NCBI GenBank assembly: GCA_963855995.1
Contig: OY979719.1
Coordinates: 17,083,312-17,147,311 of the forward strand
DNA: 64,000 nt
Direction of reading: 5' to 3'
DNA from: Muricea muricata
Taxonomy: Eukaryota; Cnidaria; Anthozoa; Malacalcyonacea; Plexauridae
Positions 55,960 to 64,000 of the stretch are shown here, piece after piece (positions within the stretch are counted from its first letter, which is position 1; every line of letters begins with the position of its first letter). The notes beneath the pieces were generated by a model. It did no database searches. It was not told where the DNA came from and was given only the letters and a program-made list of their open reading frames with translations. Made by a program: the position numbers and the translations under genes.

Positions 55960-57156
55960 ATGGTAAAAGATCAAAGATCTTGGATGGTTGTTATGATTGA
56001 TGCACGTTCATCTTATTTTATGCATTCCTTTGCTTGTATTCTTTTACATTGTCTTCTTGTACAAGTCAGTGGGGAAGTTAGTAAAAAACTTCCCGAATCT
56101 TCTCTTGACACGAAAGGTGCGCAAAGATTTGCATCAAAATATCACGAAGAAGCGAGTACTGGCAAACATTTGGAGAAACGGGACGTCTCTAACCCAACTC
56201 ACAAATCAGTATAAGTACACTCAACGACCTCAGCACACTCAACGACTTCAGCAACTTCGTCGTCAACTAACTACGGATTATGGATTTTAACATTGAGCAG
56301 TTTAAGCGTCTCGACAACCTGTCATTCATTAGTTCTGATCACGTACGGATTATTTCGACAATTAAGAAACCTCCCCGGATTGAATGTGATGAACTTGTGT
56401 CTTTCCTTGGCGCTGTCGCAACTCGCATCCCTCGTCGCAATGTCTTATTTTAACGGGACAATAGTTTGCGACGTTTTGGCAATTTTCATACACTATTTAC
56501 GCGAATCATCATTTTTCGCTGTATCCATCATTTCGTATCATACTTTGTTTATTTTCTCACGACCTTTCGTTGGACGAATATCCAACAGATCGCGGTCTAA
56601 GTTTATCAAGTATTCTATCGTCGTATGGCTAACTCCAGCCGTATTTGTTATAATTTGTTTCACCTTGGACAAAACTCAAGTCTTTTCTCTGGATTATGGA
56701 ATGAATTGCTGGATTGGAAGCAGAAATGGGCGATTGTTCTTGTATATAATACCGTCCTCAGTTCTAATACTTCACAATATTTACAAATTTATCCAAACAG
56801 CTGTCAGTTTATCCCGTCATTACAAGCAGACACACGAGACCATAAAACGCAAAAAAGGAAAACAAAATCTTCTGGTCTGTGTAAAACTTGCCGCTCTCGT
56901 AACCTGCCCATGTTTCGTGTCGTTTTTTGCCATGTTGTTTCGCGATGTGGAAGCATTAAATTATTTGTACGCTGTTTTTGTATGTCTACAAGGAGTGTAC
57001 ATTGGCCAAATGTTTCTGCTGAACAAGAGGACAATAAAACTTTATAAGAATTGGTGGAGACAGCAGAGAAACGTTGGGGCAGATCGATTACAAAACGTGG
57101 CGAGACCAAGAAGAAATGTCGTGCCATTAGCAAACACAGCATTTCGACTGTCTTAG
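55960..57156 (+). pseudogene. Receptor 4: 7TM GPCR copy with in-frame stop
   Basis: Block B counterpart of receptor 1 and nearly identical to it. The frame is 1197 nt from the first ATG to the terminal stop, but a 3-nt insertion relative to receptor 1 creates TAA at 56212-56214, right after THKSV in the spacer. Reading continues in the same frame through HSTTSA (fewer repeats than receptor 1) and all seven membrane segments to NTAFRLS. The leader plus the Lys-Arg spacer (84 residues) could still be made as a short secreted peptide; the 7TM part has no good upstream ATG. Most simply a recent pseudogene or null allele. Confidence 0.82.
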
Positions 57157-57479
57157 GAATAATTATACTTAAAAGTGTAATGTCTATATTGCTGTATGAA
57201 TATACTGAACATACAATAGCCACATCCCAATGAAAACATCTATGTATAAGACGATGTTTCCAAACCAATAACACAATACGTAAATTAAAATTTTACATTC
57301 CGTTTAGGTTTGTTCATAAATAGAATAAAATTTCGATATATCGAGTCATTTTGAGGTATTGTACATGCAGTTTCTTTGGCAAACTGTAATCGGGTATTTG
57401 CGCTACTTATCCTCTATTTGAACATGTAAATATTTTTGTTAATAATTAATGGACTAATTCTTTTTATTAAATAACGTCA

Positions 57480-58565
57480 AAATTTCTCATTCTGTCTTTG
57501 TTCGATATAATTGTGACGATAGTATCCGTCCGTATGTGCATGTAGGTTTCCTGTAAACGTTAATATGTAGGGAGTAGGGACCCATTATTACGTGTAACTG
57601 TGAAACTTTCTCGTCTTGTTGCTGTTCCATAGTGAACTTAATATATTAGTCGATAGAATTAGGTAAATTATAGAAATTGGTTAACATTATGTCTTTTGAT
57701 GATGACAAAAATATCATCAACAAAACGAAACCATTTCTATAGGTGGTGATGTAGAATGGTTAAGCATGTGGTAGTTCCTCAATTTTCTCCATGCAGAGGT
57801 TAGCTGCAATAGGACTCACTGGACTACCCATAGCACCGGTTTTAAATTGGTGTGTACGTCTGACTATTGTAGTTAAAGAAGCTGTTGGAAACCCTAAAGG
57901 TTTAGTGATATCACCTGCAGATAGTTTTTTTGTTCTGTTTCGTAAAGCTGTGTCTTTTTTTGAGCTGGATGCGAATATGTTCGCATACTCTGTCAACAGG
58001 AATTGCTGTATTCATATTAATCTGACACTGCAGAGAGCAAAGAAAAATTCGTTATCTCGGGCGGGATTTGAACTCGCATCTTCGGCTTTCTAGACCGCCG
58101 CTCAAATCGCGAGTTCAAATCCTGCTCGAGACAACGAATTTTTCCTTGTTCTCTGCAGTGTCAGATTAATATTAATCTAGTTTTTCATATCTCTGAGGGT
58201 GGTTCTGATATACAAAAAAAGGAATTGCTGTGAATAGTGTTATTACGTCAGATGAGACCATGATTTCATCTTCCTGCTAGTTTCTCTGTAAACTCGGTAG
58301 AGTTGTTAACAGAGAAGTAGTGATGAAAGTATGTCTGAAAGCAGCTTGAAGTGTTGTAAAGTGCTGTTTGTCTACAAGTGATGACAGGTCGAAGTGGGTT
58401 GTTAGGTTTGTGATCTTTGGTGGAACCTTGAGTGGTCGGTGATATACCAATGATCAGTTTGTACGTGTGTTTGTCGGGTTTCTGTTCACGTTTTAGTTTT
58501 TGTACTTGTTGATTTAATTCGCGTTCGATTCTTTTGAAAGGGGATTTAGAGACTTTCTTATAGGT
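57480..58565 (-). pseudogene. Penelope-like element remnant, reverse-transcriptase side, block B
   Basis: The minus strand gives [20 protein letters not shown] (RT motif) at about 57835-57770, preceded by [26 protein letters not shown]-type sequence lies near 57555. It is the RT half of the PLE split by receptor 4. A SINE palindrome is inserted at 58010-58178. Confidence 0.75.
58010..58178. repeat. Palindromic tRNA-SINE in block B
   Basis: TTAATCTGACACTGCAGAGA leads into the B-box complement GGGATTTGAACTCGC. The right arm reads GCGAGTTCAAATCCTGCTC, then AACGAATTTTTCCTTG and CTCTGCAGTGTCAGATTAAT. Two SINE tails meet head to head. Confidence 0.7.
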
Positions 58566-58570
58566 GTTTT

Positions 58571-59482
58571 TATAGCTGTATAAACGTGACTGAATAACGA
58601 TTAAAAAAATAGACTTAAAGAATTAACCTTTGTACTAGTTTTCAAGGGCCTAGAATTATAGTGCAGACTTCAAGTGCGATTCATTTAAGTGTCTTTTGTT
58701 TTCCAGTTTCGGCAATATAGCATAGCTCCATGAGCAATCTGCGTAATTAATCTTATAGACAATATTAGGCTGATTTTCCGGAGAAGGTCTGTCTTTTGTT
58801 GAGGGAAATTGCTGTTATACTGTTAGTCAGTTGTTACTCGGTAGTCTTTTTAGTGGTGCTGTCAGGCCTTTGATGCACGGAAGAACAGCGTAACTGTAGT
58901 GGGATTGCGGTTCTATACGGGGTCGAAAAACAACTTTCCTAATTCTTCAGGTAGCAAAGCTTCTACATCTGTCTCATTGCTCGTTTCTTTTCAACTTCTA
59001 GAAAGAATTTTCGAGGGCAACTGTTTGAGATTGAAGTGTTAGTTATATGTGCTTATATGCGCTCCTGTTGTTTCCTTCAATTGTATTTGGCAATGTTGTT
59101 GCCCTGTGTAGGAGAGTTTGTGCAGTGCTGACTCTGCGTGAGTTTAAGTCTAAGTATCTGTCCGTATAGGCGTAGGTTTCCTGCAAACGATAATAAGTAG
59201 GGACTCATTATTACTACACTAATGTGAGTAATGTGTCTACAAGGGAAAGTTTGTCGTCTTATTCCGGTTCCATATTGAACGTAATATATGGGTTGATAGA
59301 ATTAAGTCAATTATATAGAAAATCGTTAGCATATATACAGTATGTCTTTTGATCATGATGGCAAAAATATCATCGAAAAAACGAAACCATTTCTCAGGTG
59401 GTGAATGAAAAAAGGCAAGAATTACTGAACGATTAAGGTTTTCTTCCCAAAAGCGTAAACTGTGAACTATGTGTGCGTTCAT
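58571..59482 (-). pseudogene. Penelope-like element remnant, inverted relative to block A
   Basis: The reverse complement of this segment matches 31172-32006. The minus strand reads FFDDIFAIMIKRHTVYML (RT region) at about 59390-59330 and LPEELGKLFF-type linker sequence near 58965-58930. Its flanks on both sides are collinear with block A; only the inside is turned around. Confidence 0.8.
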
Positions 59483-59706
59483 GTGACGATAGGGCCTGAT
59501 ACGCAGGAAAATAGCTTTGTAGCGAGTAAATTTGCCGTCATATGTCCCCTATGCATGCTGTTTCAGAGAAATAATTCGTCGTTTAGAGGTGAAAATAAGC
59601 ATTGACCCGCGCCGTTATCCCTTTATGTACAGTATATTAATATAGCATTAGGACACTGTGTTATTCATTCATATTTATTCTTAAGACAATCTAAATCCTG
59701 TATTTG

Positions 59707-60870
59707 TCAATGCGGCAGTACATTTTTTGTTGGTCTCGCCAGGTTTTTTAATCGATCTGCTCCAACGCTTGTTCGCTTTTTCCACCAATTCTTATAAAGT
59801 GTTATTGTCCTCTTGTTCAGCAGAAACATTTGGCCAATGTACACTCCTTGTAGACATACAAAAACAGCGTACAAATAATTTAATGCTTCCACATCGGGAA
59901 ACAGCATGACAAAAAACGACACGAAACATGGGCAGGTTACGAGAGCGGCAAGTTTTACACAGACCAGAAGATTTTGTTTTCCTTTTTTGCGTTTTATGGT
60001 CTCGTGTGTTTGCTTGTAGTGACGGGATAAACTGAGAGCTGTTTGGATAAACTTGTAGACATTGTAAAATATTAGAACTGTGGACGGTATTAAATACAAG
60101 AACAATTGCCCATTTCTGCTTCCAATCCAGCAATTCGTTCCATAATCCAGAGAAAAGGCTTGAGTTTTGTCCAAGGTGACACAAATGGCAACATAAACAG
60201 CTGGAGCTAGCCATACGATGATAGAATACTTGATAAATTCAGAACGTACTCCGTTAGTTATTCTTCCGACGAAAGGTCGTGAGAAAATATACCAAGTATG
60301 ATAAGAAATGATGGATAGAGCGAGAAATGATGCTTCGCGTAAATAGTGTATGAAAATTGCCAAAATGTCGCAAACTTTTGTCCCGTTAAAATGAGCGATT
60401 GCGACGAGGCACATGAATTCCGACAGCGCCAAGGAAAGACACAAGTTCATTAAATTCAGCCCGGGGACGTTTCTTAATTGTCGAAATAATCCGTACGTGA
60501 TTAGAACTAATGAATGACAGGTTGTCGAGACGCTGAAACTGCTCAATGTTAAAATCCATAATCCGTAGTTAGTTGACGACGAAGTTGCTGAATTCGTTGA
60601 GTGTGCTACTGATTTGTAAAGTTGCGAAGTTGCTGAGGTCGTTGAGTGTACTACTGATTTGTGAGTTGTGTTAGAGACGTCCCGTTTGTCCAAGTGTTTG
60701 CCAGTATTCGCTTCTTCGTGATATGTTGATGGAAATCTTTTCGCATCTTTCGTGTCAAGAGAATATTTGGGAAGTCTTTTACTAACTTCCCCATTGACTT
60801 GTACCAGAAGACAACATAAAATAATACAAGCAAAGCAATGTATAAAGCTAGATAAACGTACACTAATCAT
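59707..60870 (-). CDS. Receptor 5: class B/adhesion-like 7TM GPCR, single exon
   Basis: Open frame of 387 residues, block B counterpart of receptor 2. It begins [16 protein letters not shown] with a signal peptide through [16 protein letters not shown] is retained, followed by a duplicated spacer ([20 protein letters not shown]). All seven membrane segments, NCWIG and LQGVYIGQMFLLN are intact. The C-terminus ends early as RPTKNVLPH, because small changes replace the ANRGFRLS-type tail of receptor 2. It may be functional; loss of the last few residues is the only visible defect. Confidence 0.83.
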   Translation of the reverse strand: MISVRLSSFIHCFACIILCCLLVQVNGEVSKRLPKYSLDTKDAKRFPSTYHEEANTGKHLDKRDVSNTTHKSVVHSTTSATSQLYKSVAHSTNSATSSSTNYGLWILTLSSFSVSTTCHSLVLITYGLFRQLRNVPGLNLMNLCLSLALSEFMCLVAIAHFNGTKVCDILAIFIHYLREASFLALSIISYHTWYIFSRPFVGRITNGVRSEFIKYSIIVWLAPAVYVAICVTLDKTQAFSLDYGTNCWIGSRNGQLFLYLIPSTVLIFYNVYKFIQTALSLSRHYKQTHETIKRKKGKQNLLVCVKLAALVTCPCFVSFFVMLFPDVEALNYLYAVFVCLQGVYIGQMFLLNKRTITLYKNWWKKRTSVGADRLKNLARPTKNVLPH

Positions 60871-61194
60871 GACTACGACCGAAGTTTTGATCTTTTACCA
60901 TGTATGCATGCTCTATCTTTTTGTCCTGGTGATTTATGCCAAAACAATACTAAGTGCTCGACTTTTATTCGGTCGAGCGTGAGAAGGATTTCCGTAAACT
61001 CGAGCGTTGTGTTTGGGATGGTCTTTTTTTTCCCACGATCTGTAGATATGATTTTGTAAACAATACAAGGTATCCACGCACGTGTATCCATATATATAGG
61101 GGTTTTTTAGTGTAGATTGTTCGAAAAAAAATTGTGTGGGTTTACAGGTTTAGCGTATAAACTGAAACCACGACAGGTAGACAACTATAGGGAA

Positions 61195-61440
61195 GTACAA
61201 AATAAAACAAATTCCGAAAATGGACATCTTGTATTCCTGATATTCGAGAAAAAAAAACAAGAAAACGACGGAGTCGCTGATATTTCGTCCTTATTCCAAA
61301 GACATTGTCAAATGATTTTAAAATGTCTTTGGAATAAAGACAAAGTATCAGCGACTCCGTCGTTTTCTTGTTTTTTTTCCTTCTTGAATATCAGGAATAC
61401 AAGATGTCTATTTTCGGAATTTGTTTTATTTTGTACTATA
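61195..61440. mobile_element. Long palindrome (MITE) in block B
   Basis: Same element as 34640-34900: TACAAAATAAAACAAATTCC on the left, its complement on the right, and TCAGCGACTCCGTCGTTTTC within both arms. Present in both blocks at the same place. Confidence 0.75.
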
Positions 61441-61749
61441 AACTGACATATACTATTTCTACAGGTAAACGTGTCTTCCATTAAATAGTTTTAGTTTGAG
61501 GTTTAGGCTAAACTGCAACATGTGATATGACACATACTTGTGACATAATAGAGATAATCAACCTTTAAATTTTTGAAACATACGATTTACGAACGATCTT
61601 TCAAATTGCTGTCGTAAGACACTGTATGATCCCAGAATCTTTAACATAGCTGAATATCTCAATCGTCCGACGTTCGAGATGACTGCGTGGGGTCGTTGGA
61701 CGTTTCTATAGAACCGCTGTCAGCAACTCAGCATGTCTAGCCATAGCAC

Positions 61750-62120
61750 TTAGACCCCGTTCACACGATACCGGTATGAAACTCTGCCGGTTAAAAATCA
61801 TTACGTTTTCAACTATTCACACGGTACCGGTAGAGTTATACTTGTTACAACTTTTGTTCATTTCATTATTGAAATTCGCACGCTAAAATGTTTTGCATAA
61901 CCGTAATAAAACTCTTACGGTTAGGCGTTCACACGGTAGTCTGACGGTTGAATTTCGTTCCGTTTTCAAAGTCTTACGGTACGTATACCGTTTTCAAACT
62001 CTTACGGTTAGCGTTACGGTTTCACACAATTTCATACCGGCATCGTGTGAACGCAACCACTAAACGTAAGAATTTCATACCGTTTTCAAACTCTGCCGGT
62101 ATCGTGTGAACGGGGTCTTA
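61750..62120. mobile_element. MITE with TTA target duplication, private to block B
   Basis: Element 61753-62117 (365 bp) has ends GACCCCGTTCACACGATACC and GGTATCGTGTGAACGGGGTC. The inside repeats TTACGGTT and ACCGGTA words. TTA flanks it on both sides. Block A has no insertion at the matching place near 35200-35205. Confidence 0.85.
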
Positions 62121-62200
62121 CTAAACACTTTGTAAGTCTGCAGAAACCTCATGTTTTCGATGTTCAATAATTTTTCTACTTGCATGGCTTGACTTTTGAC

Positions 62201-63750
62201 CAAAGTTGGATAACTATAGACCGATTTCAATCCTTCCTGTAGTAAGTAAACTTATAGAACGAATTTTATACGACCAAATTTATGAATATTTCAATCAGGA
62301 GAAACTTTTTTCAAAACAACAATTTGGATTTAGGCCCTGTCATTCTACTACTACTACATTGTTGGATTGTACGAACGAATGGTATGCCAACATGGACCGT
62401 GGGCTTTATAGCTTAGTTGTTTTTCTCGACCTGAAAAAAGCATTTGATACTGTTAATCATGAAATTATGTTAAGCAAGTTTCAAATGTATGGCTTCAAAG
62501 AGAAAGCGATAAATCTTTCGCGTTGTTATTTGACGCATCGAACACTAAGATGTCAATTGAATGATAAGCTCTCGGGGGAGAAAGAAGTCATTTGTGGCAT
62601 TCCTCAGGGGAGCATTCTAGGCCCTCTTCTATTCCTCATCTATATTAACGATTTGCCAAACTGTCTTAATGGCACAACTTCTAGGTTATTTGTTGACGAT
62701 ACCAACTTAACGGCAGTTGGTGAAACAGTGGATGAGGTGGAAGGGAGGGCGGATATTGATGTGGGGAATGTCCGGGAATGGCTGTGTGCAAATAAGCTTA
62801 GTTTAAATATTGGGAAAACCGAGTATATTTTAATTGGATCAAGGCATAAAACAAATAGTATAGATACCGAACGAGGGATTAAAGTAGAAAACCAAGTGAT
62901 TAAGAAAGTGAGAAACACCGAAGTACTTGGAGTTAAACTAGATGAAAATTTGAGTTGGGAAAAGCATATTGACCATATCAGCAGTAAAATAACATCAGGT
63001 ATAGGAGCAATTATGAGGATAAACGATTATGTTGAGCAAAGCACTCTGGTAACAGTTTATAATGCCTTAATTCAACCTTATTTCGATTATTGCTGCGAAA
63101 TATGGGATACATGTAATAAAGGACTAAGTGAACGTCTACAAAAACTCCAAAATAGAGCGGCTAGAGTGATCATGAACCTGAATAATGAGCATGGTCAGTC
63201 TATCTTGGCTCGAAAATCCTTAGGTTGGGTAACTCTTGAAGAGCGCAGAGCTCAACTAAAAGCAAGGTTAATGTACAAAATAGTAAATGGTTTAGCCCCA
63301 CAACGACTATGTGAGGCTTTTCGTAAAGTAAATGAAATTCATGAATATGAATTAAGAGGCTCATCGACAAAGCTTCATATTCCAAGACCGAAAACAGAGT
63401 TTTTAAAAAACAGTTTTCAATATAGTGGGGCTAAGCTTTGGAATAAAATACCTGAAGAGATACGAAATTCGACATCCTATAACATCTTTATTAACAAACT
63501 TTCCTCCTCGACCTCAACCATAATTTAATTGTTTCCTAAGTTGTAATAATAACTTAGTTATGTAGAGATATGTCTACACGTACGTACAACAGAGTAATTT
63601 TAGTAGTTAATACATCTAAAAATTTGTTATTATTATTTCCATTATTTATAAAATGTAATAATTTTTATATGCACATCCCTTCTGGAAATCAGCTAATGTT
63701 GAGAAGATTAATGTGTTTAAATAAAGGTTTATCTATCTATCTATCTATCT
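62201..63750 (+). mobile_element. 5'-truncated CR1/L2-like LINE
   Basis: Non-LTR retrotransposon fragment inserted in block B between sequences that are contiguous in block A (around 35280). It holds the C-terminal part of ORF2 and a 3' end of ATAAAGGTTT followed by about five ATCT units, the microsatellite tail typical of CR1/L2-type elements. It lacks the 5' part with the endonuclease. Confidence 0.85.
62203..63528 (+). CDS. LINE ORF2 fragment: reverse transcriptase
   Basis: Open frame of about 441 codons with no start codon of its own, because the element is truncated. RT motifs in order: LDNYRPISILPVVSKLIERI, QQFGFRPCHSTTTTLLD, FLDLKKAFDTVNHEIML, GIPQGSILGPLLFLIYINDL, catalytic LFVDDTNL, and LSLNIGKTEYILIG; the NTEVLGVKLDENLSWEKHI segment follows. 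These motifs place it in the Jockey/CR1/L2 assemblage. The intact frame suggests recent insertion, in line with absence from block A. Confidence 0.88.
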   Translation, partial: KLDNYRPISILPVVSKLIERILYDQIYEYFNQEKLFSKQQFGFRPCHSTTTTLLDCTNEWYANMDRGLYSLVVFLDLKKAFDTVNHEIMLSKFQMYGFKEKAINLSRCYLTHRTLRCQLNDKLSGEKEVICGIPQGSILGPLLFLIYINDLPNCLNGTTSRLFVDDTNLTAVGETVDEVEGRADIDVGNVREWLCANKLSLNIGKTEYILIGSRHKTNSIDTERGIKVENQVIKKVRNTEVLGVKLDENLSWEKHIDHISSKITSGIGAIMRINDYVEQSTLVTVYNALIQPYFDYCCEIWDTCNKGLSERLQKLQNRAARVIMNLNNEHGQSILARKSLGWVTLEERRAQLKARLMYKIVNGLAPQRLCEAFRKVNEIHEYELRGSSTKLHIPRPKTEFLKNSFQYSGAKLWNKIPEEIRNSTSYNIFINKLSSSTSTII

Positions 63751-64000
63751 AAAGGCGTTTGACGTTTGCGGTTTGCAATTAATTTTACGCCTCTAGACAT
63801 GCTGACAGCGCCTCACTACAAACGACACGAGTCGGTAAACTCGAACGTCAAGCGATTGTGGCGTTGAGATATTTGCAGCCACAGACAAAGTGCCTTAGAC
63901 TTAGTGCAACATCTTAAACTCATTTAAAGAACGTAAAGGAAGAGACATGGATCTCTAACCATTAACCACTAATCGTAATTGCTCTACGAAGTCTCAACTC
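63751..64000. other. Shared non-coding tail of block B
   Basis: It resumes similarity to block A (35281 onwards: AAAGGCGTTTGACGTTTGCG) after the LINE and continues to the window end. Relative to B, block A has about 22 extra bases before ATTGCTCTACGA. No coding signal. Confidence 0.6.

Larger units (their letters stand above)
54704..64000. repeat. Segmental duplication block B (runs off the window)
   Basis: Second copy of block A. It starts at TGTGATGAAACAAGACTGGA, has empty sites for both left-end MITEs of A, a receptor in each orientation, the shared palindrome at 61195-61440, and a shared tail beginning TTTAAATTTTTGAAACATAC. B carries a private MITE (61753-62117) and a private LINE (62201-63750). 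The right boundary is not seen. Confidence 0.85.

Overview
This is a stretch of animal nuclear DNA. Genes are split by canonical GT/AG introns and are AT-rich, and the spaces between them are packed with palindromic MITEs, tRNA-derived SINEs and retroelement remnants. The gene content (aftiphilin, VTI1B, L2HGDH, a CXorf65/C22orf15-type protein, cytosolic malate dehydrogenase, class B/adhesion-like GPCRs) is metazoan. A 2-aminoethylphosphonate transaminase gene fits a marine invertebrate, and a cnidarian is my best guess because those animals are rich in aminoethylphosphonate. The species cannot be named from the sequence.

Left part (1-24 kb): five compact conserved genes whose exon phases all close. 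They are a phnW-type 2-aminoethylphosphonate:pyruvate transaminase (minus, 4 exons, 409 aa), aftiphilin (minus, 7 exons, 880 aa), a CXorf65/C22orf15 homologue (minus, 5 exons, 173 aa), the SNARE VTI1B (plus, 8 exons, 226 aa) and an unrecognised 101-aa single-pass membrane protein (minus, 3 exons).

Middle (24-49 kb): L2HGDH, the mitochondrial L-2-hydroxyglutarate dehydrogenase (plus, 10 exons, 454 aa), spans 24.3 kb. Its second intron is about 15.6 kb and holds three single-exon 7TM receptor genes. Its penultimate-side intron holds a 2.4-kb foldback element. A single exon for the C-terminus of cytosolic malate dehydrogenase lies tail-to-tail just after L2HGDH.

Right part (49-64 kb): about 5.7 kb with little or no coding signal, then a second copy of the receptor-bearing block found inside the L2HGDH intron. 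Each block carries two receptor genes in opposite orientation, among broken Penelope-like element (PLE) sequences. Comparing the blocks gives four insertions with visible empty sites (a hAT-type MITE, a MITE with TAA target duplication, a MITE with TTA target duplication, and a 5'-truncated CR1/L2-like LINE), an inversion of about 0.85 kb, and a nonsense insertion in one receptor copy.

The most unusual thing here is the receptor/PLE unit: a leader-bearing 7TM receptor without a GAIN domain, with a conserved Lys-Arg site, lodged inside a PLE, nested in a housekeeping-gene intron and spread by segmental duplication.
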